From: Polaromonas sp.
GTDB lineage: Bacteria; Pseudomonadota; Gammaproteobacteria; Burkholderiales; Burkholderiaceae_C
Assembly (NCBI GenBank): GCA_021731285.1
Contig: JAKFXR010000097.1
Span: forward strand, 1-45,929
DNA length: 45,929 bases
Reading direction: 5' to 3'
A program made the position numbers and the translations under genes. Below, one piece after another: positions 8,626-16,617 of this stretch; positions within the stretch are counted from its first letter, which is position 1; every line of letters begins with the position of its first letter. The notes under the pieces are model-generated. The model saw nothing but the letters and a program-made list of their open reading frames with translations. It was not told the origin of the DNA and ran no database searches.

Positions 8626-9216
8626 ATGAATGCATCTCTTGTATTGCCGATTTTGGCGATGTTGCTGATCCCAGGCACAGCAGCGGCCGCTACAGCGACC
8701 CCTGTCGTGCCCGCCAGCGTGGCACGGCCTGCTGACTGTGCCCCCCTGCTGCAACACAGCTTTCCCCGGCTGCAGGACGAAAAACCCCAGGCACTGTGCC
8801 AGTACGCCGGCAAGGTGCTCGTCATCGTCAATACCGCCAGCTTCTGCGGCTTTACCCCGCAATATGAGGGGCTTGAGGCGCTGTACGCCCGCTACAAAGA
8901 CAGAGGGCTCGTCGTGCTGGGCTTTCCGTCCAATGATTTTTCGCAGGAAACCGGCAGCAACAAGGAAATCGCCGATTTTTGCGAGAACACCTTTGGGGTG
9001 AAATTTCCCATGTTTGGCAAGTCGGGGGTGACCGGCAAGACCGCCAACCCCCTGTTCGCGCAGCTGGCCGGGAAAACCGGCCAGCGCCCCCGCTGGAATT
9101 TTCATAAATATGTCGTGGCCCGCGACGGAGAGTCGGTCACCAGCTTCAACACCTCGGTCAACCCCAAAGACCCCGCATTTCTGAAGGAAATAGAAAAGCG
9201 TTTGCTGGCCAAATAA
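8626..9216 (+). CDS. Exported glutathione peroxidase-family protein
   Basis: 196 residues. I take ATG 8626 because it opens a signal peptide (MNASLVLPILAMLLIPGTAA, Ala-rich cleavage zone); a start at 8569 would add 19 Pro-rich residues. The glutathione-peroxidase catalytic set is visible: C74 in NTASFCGFT, Q108 in FSQET, and W157-N158 in WNFHKY. The peroxidatic residue is Cys, not selenocysteine. C119 in ADFCENTFG lies where thioredoxin-dependent GPx proteins carry their resolving Cys, so thioredoxin-like electron donors are likely. The enzyme would reduce lipid or hydrogen peroxides in the periplasm. It stands alone, divergent from the ferritin-like gene and upstream of the lipid-modification operon. 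Confidence 0.88.
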   Translation: MNASLVLPILAMLLIPGTAAAATATPVVPASVARPADCAPLLQHSFPRLQDEKPQALCQYAGKVLVIVNTASFCGFTPQYEGLEALYARYKDRGLVVLGFPSNDFSQETGSNKEIADFCENTFGVKFPMFGKSGVTGKTANPLFAQLAGKTGQRPRWNFHKYVVARDGESVTSFNTSVNPKDPAFLKEIEKRLLAK

Positions 9217-9525
9217 ATACCACTCGGTAATAATGTGACTATACGGTTTTTTCTTATCGATCACATACCCATGCCGAGCACACGCTTAACAAAGTTTTAC
9301 CGACGCCAGGCAGCGCATGCGGGGAACTGTGGGCGTGGCAAGTGGCTCTCATTGCTGTCGGCAGGCGCTTTCCTTTGCGATACGCGACTGTCCGGCACCA
9401 GTTTTTTGTTGCGAAGACTTCTGAGCCCTTGCGGCCAGAATGCAATCCCGGGGCGGTTCTCCTCCTCCCTCCCTCCCTTGTTCGCGCCGGGGCGCTTCGC
9501 AGCATTTTTGTCTTCGGGCCCTTGA
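9217..9525. other. Gene-free stretch before the lipid-modification operon
   Basis: 309 bp between the glutathione peroxidase gene and the FAD-oxidoreductase gene. It must hold the promoter of the eight-gene operon that follows. I see a pyrimidine-rich run of CCTCC repeats near 9465-9479, but no convincing sigma-70 pair and no clear TGATC-type box such as those used by ECF sigma/ChrR regulons. No RNA gene or coding sequence is supported here. Confidence 0.5.
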
Positions 9526-10866
9526 ATGGCCTCGCCCAGCGGCGCCTCCTCTGGCCGACCCAAAGTTGCGATTGTGGGCTCCGGAATTTCCGGGCTGGCG
9601 GTGGCGCACGCCCTGCACGGGCAAGCCGACATCACGCTGTTTGAAGCGGGCAGCTATTTTGGGGGGCACACCCACACCGTCGACATCACGCTGCCTGCAG
9701 CTGGTGGCATGCTCACCCACGGGGTCGACACCGGGTTTCTGGTGTTCAACGAGCGCACCTACCCCCAGCTGATCAAATTGTTCGCGGAACTCGGCGTGGA
9801 AACCGTCCCAACGGACATGTCGTTTTCCGTGAAAGTGCCGGCGGCATCGCGGGGCATGGATCTGGAATGGAATGGCTCCAGCCTGAACACCGTGTTTGCC
9901 CAGCGTCGCAACCTTCTGAACTGGAGATTCCTGCGCATGCTGCGCGAAATTGTCCGCTTCAACCGCAGCGCCAGTGCCATTGCCGAAGCCCAGTCGGAGG
10001 CCAGCATGATGCAGCCGCTGGGCGATTTTCTGCGCGACGGCAAATTTTCCGACGAGTTCCGTGACTGGTATTTTTTGCCCATGCTGGGATGCATCTGGTC
10101 ATGCCCGACCGACCAGATGCTGGCCTTCCCGGTGGCGACCATGATCCGGTTTTGCCACAACCACGGCCTGATCCAGGTGGCGAACCGGCCCCGCTGGTGG
10201 ACCGTCACAGGCGGCGCCAGGCACTACGTCGACAAAATCATTGCGGGCATCGCCGACAAGCGCCTGAATACACCGGTCCAGGCCATCGCGCGCGATGCGA
10301 CCTCGACCAGCGGTGGGGTACGCGTCATCTCCAGCGGACAGGCCGAGCCCTTTGACAAGGTGGTGCTGGCGACCCATTCAGACCAGTCCCTGGCATTGCT
10401 GCAAAACCCCAGCATTGCCGAGCATGCCGTGCTGGGCGCCATCCGGTACCAGCCCAACCGGGCGGTGTTGCACACCGATGCAAGCGTGTTGCCGGCCAAC
10501 AAGCTGGCCTGGGCCGCGTGGAACTACGAACGCTCTGCGGATTCGAGCCGCGAAGCCAGCCAGGTCTGCCTGCACTACCTGCTCAACATGCTGCAACCTT
10601 TGCCTTTTGCCCAGCCGGTCCTTGTATCCCTGAATCCGGTGCGGCCCATCGCGCGTAATCACATCATGGGCGAATTCGACTATGCACATCCCGTCTTTGA
10701 CACCGCCGCCATCCGCGCGCAAAAAGACATCTCCAGTCTGCAGGGCCTGCAAAACAGCTACTTTTGCGGCGCCTGGACCGGCTATGGTTTCCACGAAGAC
10801 GGGCTGAAGTCCGGTCTGCAGGTAGCGCAGCAGCTGCTGCGCGACTGCGCGGGGATCACGCCATGA
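9526..10866 (+). CDS. FAD/NAD(P)-binding oxidoreductase (amine-oxidase-like) of lipid-modification operon
   Basis: 446 residues from ATG 9526. The N-terminal dinucleotide fold is plain: VAIVGSGISGLAVAHAL with GxGxxG at residues 18-23, then the acidic residue of TLFEAG and the GGHTHT loop. The C-terminal FAD-contact end reads YFCGAWTGYGFHEDGLKSG. This subgroup of amine-oxidase-like flavoproteins regularly precedes a DUF1365 gene and a cyclopropane-synthase-like gene, as here. In Rhodobacter, relatives in a similar gene set take part in making methylated furan fatty acids. It is the first gene of the operon and overlaps the next by ATGA. A role in oxidising a phospholipid-linked fatty acid is likely but inferred. 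Confidence 0.85.
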   Translation: MASPSGASSGRPKVAIVGSGISGLAVAHALHGQADITLFEAGSYFGGHTHTVDITLPAAGGMLTHGVDTGFLVFNERTYPQLIKLFAELGVETVPTDMSFSVKVPAASRGMDLEWNGSSLNTVFAQRRNLLNWRFLRMLREIVRFNRSASAIAEAQSEASMMQPLGDFLRDGKFSDEFRDWYFLPMLGCIWSCPTDQMLAFPVATMIRFCHNHGLIQVANRPRWWTVTGGARHYVDKIIAGIADKRLNTPVQAIARDATSTSGGVRVISSGQAEPFDKVVLATHSDQSLALLQNPSIAEHAVLGAIRYQPNRAVLHTDASVLPANKLAWAAWNYERSADSSREASQVCLHYLLNMLQPLPFAQPVLVSLNPVRPIARNHIMGEFDYAHPVFDTAAIRAQKDISSLQGLQNSYFCGAWTGYGFHEDGLKSGLQVAQQLLRDCAGITP

Positions 10867-11636
10867 ACACGCCGTCGAGCGTGGGGGCTCCATTGATTGG
10901 TTTCGGCCAGATACGCCATACCCGCCTCAAGCCGGCCCTTCATGCCTTTGACTACCCCACCTACTTTCTGATGCTGCCACTGCGCAGCATGCAGCGTCAT
11001 GGCAGCGGCGATCTGGCACACAACCGTCGCGGACCTTTGAGTTTTTTCGACTGCGACCACGGCGATGGCCGCGCCGACAGCGTCAGCTGGCTCGATGAAC
11101 TGTTGCGCCGTGAAGGCATCACCGATGCCAGCGGCGAGATCTGGTTGCACACCTACCCCCGCGTGCTCGGCTACACCTTCAAACCGGTGAGCTTCTGGTA
11201 TTGCCACGATGCCAGCGGTGCCTTGCGCGCCATCGTCGTCGAAGTCAACAACACCTTTGGCGAGCGCCACTGCTATCTGCTGGACCGGCCCCACTACGGA
11301 CAGGAGCAGAGCGCAGACAAGGTGTTTCATGTCTCTCCCTTTTGTACGCTGGAAGGCAGCTATCGTTTTCGTTTCATGCGCATCAACAACGACGGACTGC
11401 AGAAAACGGTTGCACGCATTGACTACGACGACGCGACCGGCCCGCTGCTGGAGACCAGCGTCAGCGGAACGCTGGAACCCGTCACGGTGGCCAGTCTGCG
11501 CAAAGCCCTGTGGCGCTACCCGGCCATGACCTTTGGCGTGATTGCCCGCATCCATTGGCAAGCCTTCAAGTTGTGGCGCAAGCGCGTGCCACTGATCAGC
11601 AAACCGAAACCACCTGACCTGTCCGTGACACGATGA
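10863..11636 (+). CDS. DUF1365-family protein
   Basis: 257 residues. ATG 10863 overlaps the preceding TGA (ATGA), which decides the start over longer upstream reading. The opening GQIRHTRLKPALHAFDYPTYFLML and the core HTYPRVLGYTFKPVSFWYCHD are hallmark DUF1365 stretches, as is VVVEVNNTFGERHCYLL-like text around residues 120-140. The biochemical function of DUF1365 is not established; it travels with the flavoprotein upstream and the cyclopropane-synthase-like methyltransferase downstream, and is therefore thought to act in the same fatty-acid modification. No signal peptide is visible, so it is probably cytoplasmic or peripheral. Confidence 0.88.
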   Translation: MNTPSSVGAPLIGFGQIRHTRLKPALHAFDYPTYFLMLPLRSMQRHGSGDLAHNRRGPLSFFDCDHGDGRADSVSWLDELLRREGITDASGEIWLHTYPRVLGYTFKPVSFWYCHDASGALRAIVVEVNNTFGERHCYLLDRPHYGQEQSADKVFHVSPFCTLEGSYRFRFMRINNDGLQKTVARIDYDDATGPLLETSVSGTLEPVTVASLRKALWRYPAMTFGVIARIHWQAFKLWRKRVPLISKPKPPDLSVTR

Positions 11637-12898
11637 ACACAGCCACCAATCCCCCCACCTCCACCGTGTCGCAGGTCATTCCGGGCGCGGCCTCTCTGGC
11701 CTTGCCGGGAAACGCCCCGGCGGCTGCGCGGACCGTGCTGCAGTTGCTGACGCGCCTCAAGCATGGCAGCCTGCATGTGCAGTTGCCTGACGGGAGCCTC
11801 ATGCATTTTGGTTCGGGCAAGGGGTCAGCCGCCAGTCTGCGGCTGCACAACTGGAATGTCTGCGGGGCTTCGCTCAAATCCGGCGACATCGGTTTTGCCG
11901 AAAGTTACATCGCCGGTGACTGGAGCACGCACCATCTGAGTGACCTGCTCCGCGTGCTGATCGTCAATCGCAAGGAAGTTGAAGACGTCATCTACGGCAC
12001 CTGGCTGGGCCGCTTTGCCTACCGCATCAAGCACCTGCTGAACCGCAACACCAGAACCAACAGCAGGAAGAACATCCACGCACACTACGACCTGGGCAAT
12101 GCCTTCTACGAGCTGTGGCTGGATGGGACCATGAACTATTCCTCCGCCCTCTTTGCATCGCCAGAGACCTCCATGAAGGAAGGACAGGACGCGAAAGTTC
12201 GCCGCGCTCTGCAGGAGGCCCGGGTCAAAGCCGGCGACCGCGTCCTGGAGATAGGTTGCGGCTGGGGTGCGCTGGCGGAGATGGCCGTTGCCGAATTTGG
12301 CGCGTCAATTGTCGGCGTGACGCTGAGCAGCGAGCAACTGGCCTGGGCCAACAAGCGCATGGCGCGCCTGAATGTCACCGACAAAGCTGATCTGCGCTTG
12401 CAGGACTACCGGGACATTGGCAAAAGTGCAGGCGGCGAGACATTTGATGCGATCTGCTCGATTGAAATGGTCGAAGCCGTTGGCCGCGAATACTGGCCCG
12501 GGTATTTCCAGACCGTCGCACGCCTGCTCAAACCCGGTGGCCATGCCTGCATTCAGAGCATCGTGATTGCCGATGAGCTCTTTGAGCGTTATGTGTCGTC
12601 CACCGACTTCATTCAGCAATACATCTTTCCGGGCGGTTGCCTGCCCTGCCCAACCGGGTTTCGCGCTCAGGCCAGGGCCGCAGGGCTTGAAGTGGTCAAT
12701 GAGTTTTCGTTCGGCCAGGACTATGCGCGCACGCTGCAACTGTGGCGTGAGCAGTTCATGGCCCAAGAGTCACGGGTGCTCCAGCTCGGGTTTGACAAAA
12801 GGTTTATCCGCATATGGGAGTTCTATCTGGCGTATTGCGAAGCGGCCTTTGCCCAGGCCAACACCGACGTGGTGCAGTACACGCTGCGCAAGATCTGA
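11633..12898 (+). CDS. cfa: Cyclopropane-fatty-acyl-phospholipid synthase-family methyltransferase
   Basis: 421 residues; ATG 11633 overlaps the DUF1365 stop by ATGA. It has the CFA-synthase layout: an N-terminal lipid-binding part to about residue 140, HYDLGNAFYELWLD at 151-164, the SAM motif LEIGCGWG at 205-212, SIEMVEAVG at 276-284 and YIFPGG at 330-335. Enzymes of this family transfer a methylene or methyl group from S-adenosylmethionine to the double bond of membrane phospholipid acyl chains. In classical synthases the third motif reads FEHVG; here the His is replaced by Ala, as I recall for the operon-associated subgroup that methylates rather than cyclopropanates. Product is thus either a cyclopropane or a branched/methylated acyl chain. 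Confidence 0.9.
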   Translation: MNTATNPPTSTVSQVIPGAASLALPGNAPAAARTVLQLLTRLKHGSLHVQLPDGSLMHFGSGKGSAASLRLHNWNVCGASLKSGDIGFAESYIAGDWSTHHLSDLLRVLIVNRKEVEDVIYGTWLGRFAYRIKHLLNRNTRTNSRKNIHAHYDLGNAFYELWLDGTMNYSSALFASPETSMKEGQDAKVRRALQEARVKAGDRVLEIGCGWGALAEMAVAEFGASIVGVTLSSEQLAWANKRMARLNVTDKADLRLQDYRDIGKSAGGETFDAICSIEMVEAVGREYWPGYFQTVARLLKPGGHACIQSIVIADELFERYVSSTDFIQQYIFPGGCLPCPTGFRAQARAAGLEVVNEFSFGQDYARTLQLWREQFMAQESRVLQLGFDKRFIRIWEFYLAYCEAAFAQANTDVVQYTLRKI

Positions 12899-13464
12899 CC
12901 GGCTTGCTGCTGCTGGCGCTGGTCCTGGGCGCTGGTGCCGCTGCGCCGGCGGCCGCACAGACCGGCGCCGAAGCCGTGGCGGGCAGCACCAGGCCGGCGG
13001 AATTGGCCGATGCCCTGCCGCAAGGCAGGCTGCTGGGCGGCGGCCGCCTGCGGGTCTTCGGTTTTCAGGTCTACGACGCCCGCCTTTGGGCCGGACCCGG
13101 CTTCCGGGTAGACAGCTTTGCCAGCCAGGCGCTGGCGCTGGAGCTCAGCTATCTGCGCGCTTTTGAAGGCCAGGCGATCGCCGAACGCTCGATCACGGAA
13201 ATACGGCGCGCCACGCCGGTCAGCAACGAGCTCGCGGACCAGTGGTCGGCCGCGCTGCGAAGCTTGCTGCCCGATGTCAAAAAAGGCGATCGCATCATGG
13301 GTGTGCACCGGCCCGGAGTCGGTGCGAGCTTCTGGATCAACGGCAAGCCGCTGGGCGAGATCCGCGACGCGGAGTTTGCCAGACGCTTCTTTGGCATCTG
13401 GCTGGCGCCCGGCACCTCGGAGCCCGGCCTGCGCAATGCGCTGATGGCTGGAGCAGGCCCATGA
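12895..13464 (+). CDS. Chalcone-isomerase-like exported protein, probable CTG start
   Basis: 189 residues if translation begins at CTG 12895. That codon overlaps the cfa-type TGA exactly as the ATG of other genes in this operon overlaps its predecessor (CTGA in place of ATGA). It would give TGLLLLALVLGAGAAAPAAA as signal peptide. Alternatives are ATG 12814, which overlaps cfa by 85 bp and adds 27 unrelated-looking residues, and TTG 12904. The mature part reads RLRVFGFQVYDARLW, then ELSYLRAFEGQAIAERS, GDRIMGVHRPG and FFGIWL, which match the bacterial chalcone-isomerase-like family (CHASE-like fatty-acid-binding fold). Bacterial members lack a known isomerase role; here lipid binding in the periplasm is a reasonable guess. 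Stop overlaps the next gene by ATGA. Confidence 0.8.
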   Translation: MTGLLLLALVLGAGAAAPAAAQTGAEAVAGSTRPAELADALPQGRLLGGGRLRVFGFQVYDARLWAGPGFRVDSFASQALALELSYLRAFEGQAIAERSITEIRRATPVSNELADQWSAALRSLLPDVKKGDRIMGVHRPGVGASFWINGKPLGEIRDAEFARRFFGIWLAPGTSEPGLRNALMAGAGP

Positions 13465-14744
13465 GCCCTGCCCCCGCCCAGGGCACTTTTGGCACGCGCA
13501 ACGGCCTGGCTTATGGTCTGCTGGGCCTGCCGCTGGCTTTTGTGGCGCTGCCGCTGTATGTGATCCTGCCGAACCATTACGCGCGCGAGTTTGGCGTGCC
13601 GCTGGCCACGCTGGGCGCGGTGCTGCTCGGTGCGCGCCTGTTTGATGCGCTGATCGATCCCCTGCTGGGCCGCCTGAGCGACCGGCTGTTTGCACACTCG
13701 GCCAAGGCGGTGCTGGGACTGGGCGCCATCGCCGCGCTGCTGCTGGCGCTCGGCTTCGCGCTGCTGTTTTTCCCGCTGGTCAGCACGCCGTCGGCGCTGG
13801 TGGTCTGGGCCAGCCTGATGCTGATGCTCACTTATGCCGGCTACAGCGCACTCAGCGTCTCGCACCAGTCCTGGGGTGCGATGCTGGGCGGCGACGAGCG
13901 CCAGCGCAGCCGCATCGTGGCCTGGCGCGAGGGCCTGGGCCTGGTGGGTGTGGTGCTGGCGTCCATCACGCCGGTCGCTTTTGGCCTGCCCGTGACGACC
14001 GCCCTGTTTTTTGTGGCACTGGCCTGCGGATGGCTGGCCTGGGCCCGGGCCGACAGGCCGGTGCCCAAGCCGAAGCAGCCAGGTCACCTGGCGTCATCCA
14101 TCTGGCTGCCGTTCAGACAGGCAGGCTTTCGCCGGCTGCTTGCCGTCTTCATGCTCAACGGCATTGCCAGCGCCGTGCCTGCAACGCTGGTGCTGTTTTT
14201 TATCCAGGACCGTCTGCAGGCGCCCCAACGGCTGGAGCCCCTGTTTCTGGGAAGCTACTTCCTCTGCGCAGCCTTGTCCATTCCCCTGTGGCTGGCGGTG
14301 GTCAAACGCACCGGTCTGGCGCCTGCATGGCTGATCGGCATGCTGCTGGCCATTGCGACGTTTGGCTGGGCCACACAAGTCGGCGCAGGTGACATCACGC
14401 GTTTTGTGGTGGTCTGCGCCCTGTCGGGCATCGCGCTGGGAACAGACCTGGCCTTGCCCGGGGCCTTGCTGGCTGGAGTGATTCAGGCCAACGGCCAGTC
14501 CGGGCAATCAGAAGGGGCTTACTTCGGCTGGTGGAACTTCGCCATCAAGCTCAACCTGGCGCTGGCCGCCGGCCTGGCGCTGCCCCTGCTGGGGGTTTTT
14601 GGCTATGCCCCGGGCGCACGCGACCCACAGGCTCTCAACGCCCTGCTGGTCGCCTACTGCGTGCTTCCCTGTCTGCTCAAGCTGGCAGCGGGCGCCTGCC
14701 TGTATTTCCTCGTCATCAAACATCCACAAGGCATCAAGCCATGA
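13461..14744 (+). CDS. MFS transporter (GPH/MFS_2-like)
   Basis: 427 residues, ATG 13461 overlapping the preceding TGA. About 12 hydrophobic segments are spread along the protein. The N-terminal block GLAYGLLGLPLAFVALPLYVILPNHYA followed by FDALIDPLLGRLSDR is typical of the glycoside-pentoside-hexuronide/MFS_2 branch. The central loop carries SHQSWGAMLGGDERQRSRIVAWREG, again typical of that branch. Members in this gene neighbourhood are linked with lipid or lysophospholipid handling rather than sugars, but the cargo cannot be read from sequence. It is co-translated with its neighbours on both sides by ATGA overlaps. Confidence 0.85.
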   Translation: MSPAPAQGTFGTRNGLAYGLLGLPLAFVALPLYVILPNHYAREFGVPLATLGAVLLGARLFDALIDPLLGRLSDRLFAHSAKAVLGLGAIAALLLALGFALLFFPLVSTPSALVVWASLMLMLTYAGYSALSVSHQSWGAMLGGDERQRSRIVAWREGLGLVGVVLASITPVAFGLPVTTALFFVALACGWLAWARADRPVPKPKQPGHLASSIWLPFRQAGFRRLLAVFMLNGIASAVPATLVLFFIQDRLQAPQRLEPLFLGSYFLCAALSIPLWLAVVKRTGLAPAWLIGMLLAIATFGWATQVGAGDITRFVVVCALSGIALGTDLALPGALLAGVIQANGQSGQSEGAYFGWWNFAIKLNLALAAGLALPLLGVFGYAPGARDPQALNALLVAYCVLPCLLKLAAGACLYFLVIKHPQGIKP

Positions 14745-15310
14745 TTCATCCCTCCAAATCCTGGCGCCGGGCCGCAGCCGCCATCGCCGTGTGCATTTCC
14801 TTCACCGGGCTTCTGACGGCTTGCGCCGGTCCGCAAATCAGCGACTACGCTGCAGAAAAACCCGTGCTGGACATGCGCCAGTACTTCAGCGGCACCGTTG
14901 ATGCGTACGGCGTGTTCACTGACCGCTCCAGCAAGGTGGTCAAACGCTTCACCGTTGTGATGCGTTGCACCTGGCAAGGCAAGCCAGGCGAAGAAACAGG
15001 CGTTCTAGACGAAGCCTTCAGTTACTCGGACGGCACCAGCGATCGGCGGATCTGGACCCTCAAGCGCAGTCCGGATGGCAAGTACACAGGCACCGCCGCC
15101 GACGTGGTGGGCGAGGCGCGAGGCCAGGAAAGCGGCAACGCCTTTCGCTGGGGCTACACGCTCAAGCTTCCTGTCGACGGAAAGGTGGTGGAGGTGCAGT
15201 TTGACGACTGGATGTACCTGGTGGACGAGAAAGTCATGTTGAACAAGGCCGTGATGAGCAAGTTCGGCATCAAGCTCGGCGAAGTCACGCTTTCATTTGT
15301 CAAGCGCTGA
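14741..15310 (+). CDS. DUF3833-family lipoprotein
   Basis: 189 residues from ATG 14741, which overlaps the transporter stop (ATGA). The N-terminus is a lipoprotein signal, with a positively charged start (KSWRR), a hydrophobic stretch and lipobox LTAC with Cys28. The remainder matches the DUF3833 pattern: YFSGTVDAYGVFTDRSSKVVKRF, then DEAFSYSDGT and RIWTLKRSPDGKYTGTAADVVG, and a late DDWMYLVDEKVMLNKA. The protein should sit on the periplasmic face of a membrane. Function is unknown, but the family is consistently found with the CFA-like/DUF1365 set, as here. A 91-bp gap separates it from the SDR gene. Confidence 0.87.
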   Translation: MIHPSKSWRRAAAAIAVCISFTGLLTACAGPQISDYAAEKPVLDMRQYFSGTVDAYGVFTDRSSKVVKRFTVVMRCTWQGKPGEETGVLDEAFSYSDGTSDRRIWTLKRSPDGKYTGTAADVVGEARGQESGNAFRWGYTLKLPVDGKVVEVQFDDWMYLVDEKVMLNKAVMSKFGIKLGEVTLSFVKR

Positions 15311-15401
15311 AGGAGACCACAGGTGAAGTTCAAGACAAAAAGGGCCTTGGGCCCTCCATCCATGAAGATGCATTGCTATCATTTTTGCAGCGAACCAGTG
15401 C

Positions 15402-16172
15402 ATGGCCTATAACCCGCCCATCACCGACTGGCGCGGCAAAACCGTCTGGCTGGTAGGCGCATCCAGCGGCATCGGCCTGGCCACGGCGCATCTGCTGCAT
15501 GCGCAGGGAGCCCGGGTGTTTGTATCGGCGCGCAACGCCCAGGCGCTGAATGACTTTGCCGCGGGGCACGCGGGCGCCGTCGCACTGCCGCTGGACGTCA
15601 CCGATGCGCTTGCGGTACAGGCCGCAGCGCAAACCGTACTTGCAACAGGCCCCCTGGATTTGTTGATGTATTGCGCAGGCTACTACCAGGAAATGCGTGC
15701 TACCGAATTCGACCTCGAGCAGATGCTCAAACACCAGCAGGTCAACTACACCGGCGTGCTTCACCTGTTGTCCGCCGTGCTGCCCTCCCTCGTGGCGCAG
15801 GGCAGCGGTCACATCAGCCTGATCAGCAGCGTGGCGGGATTCCGCGGTCTGCCGAAAAGCCTGGCGTATGGGCCCACCAAGGCCGCGTTGATCAACCTGG
15901 CCGAGACGCTGTACCTCGACCTGCACCCCGGCGGCATCGGCGTAAGCCTGATCAATCCGGGATTTGTCGAGACCCCACTGACAGCGCACAACCAATTCAG
16001 CATGCCCGCGCTGATCACACCTGCGCGGGCCGCCGGGTACATCGTGGCCGGCTGGGCCACAGGCGAGTTTGAGATTCATTTTCCAAAACGGTTTACCCGC
16101 TGGATGAAAACACTGCGCTTGCTGCCCTACGCCTTGTATTTTCCGCTTGTACGTCGATTTACCGGACTGTGA
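15402..16172 (+). CDS. Short-chain dehydrogenase/reductase
   Basis: 256 residues from ATG 15402. Classical SDR features are present: cofactor motif GASSGIG at residues 19-25, Ser at 142-143 in ISSVAG, and YxxxK at Y156/K160 in LAYGPTKAAL. The usual NNAG becomes YCAGYY. The Arg following the cofactor loop (FVSARN) suggests NADP(H). Such enzymes reduce or oxidise a carbonyl or hydroxyl; in this operon the substrate is presumably lipid-derived. The C-terminal tail ends in a basic, aromatic segment (FPKRFTRWMKTLRLLPYALYF) that could associate with membranes. It is 7 bp before the next gene and probably belongs to the same transcript, despite a 91-bp spacer upstream. Confidence 0.88.
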   Translation: MAYNPPITDWRGKTVWLVGASSGIGLATAHLLHAQGARVFVSARNAQALNDFAAGHAGAVALPLDVTDALAVQAAAQTVLATGPLDLLMYCAGYYQEMRATEFDLEQMLKHQQVNYTGVLHLLSAVLPSLVAQGSGHISLISSVAGFRGLPKSLAYGPTKAALINLAETLYLDLHPGGIGVSLINPGFVETPLTAHNQFSMPALITPARAAGYIVAGWATGEFEIHFPKRFTRWMKTLRLLPYALYFPLVRRFTGL

Positions 16173-16179
16173 GCCAACC

Positions 16180-16617
16180 ATGACAACAGAGATCGAACGA
16201 CTGGTGCAGTATTACGAAGCCATGCGCGCCGACAACGTTGGGGAGCTTGGCAGGTTTTACGCAGGAGACGTTTATTTCAAGGACCCGTTCAATGAGGTGC
16301 AGGGTCTGGCGGCCCTGCAAAGCATCTTCAGCCACATGTTCGTCACACTGGACAAGCCGCGTTTTGTGGTGACCGAACGTGTGGAAGACGGACGTCAGTG
16401 CTTCTTGACATGGGACTTCGAGTTCCGGTTCAAAGGCCGGGATCAATCACCCCTGCAGACCATTCGCGGTGGATCGCACCTTCGCCTGAACGAAGCGGGG
16501 CTGGTGGCGTACCACCGCGACTACTGGGACACGGCTGAGGAGCTGTACCAAAAGCTGCCCTTGCTGGGCAGCCTGATGCGCTGGCTGCGCCGGCGGGGCG
16601 CGGCGCCACGAGCTTAG
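16180..16617 (+). CDS. Nuclear transport factor 2-like (SnoaL-type) protein
   Basis: 145 residues from ATG 16180; upstream in-frame codons overlap the SDR gene and look unrelated. The sequence LVQYYEAMRADNVGELGRFYAGDVYFKDPFNEVQGLAAL is the typical opening of the NTF2/SnoaL cone fold, and GGSHLRLNEAGLVAYHRDYWDTAEELY is its usual closing strand. Such proteins bind small hydrophobic ligands or act as isomerases or hydrolases. As the last gene of the lipid-modification operon it may bind an acyl intermediate. Its stop TAG overlaps the stop of the convergent GST gene, leaving no room for a separate terminator. Confidence 0.82.
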   Translation: MTTEIERLVQYYEAMRADNVGELGRFYAGDVYFKDPFNEVQGLAALQSIFSHMFVTLDKPRFVVTERVEDGRQCFLTWDFEFRFKGRDQSPLQTIRGGSHLRLNEAGLVAYHRDYWDTAEELYQKLPLLGSLMRWLRRRGAAPRA

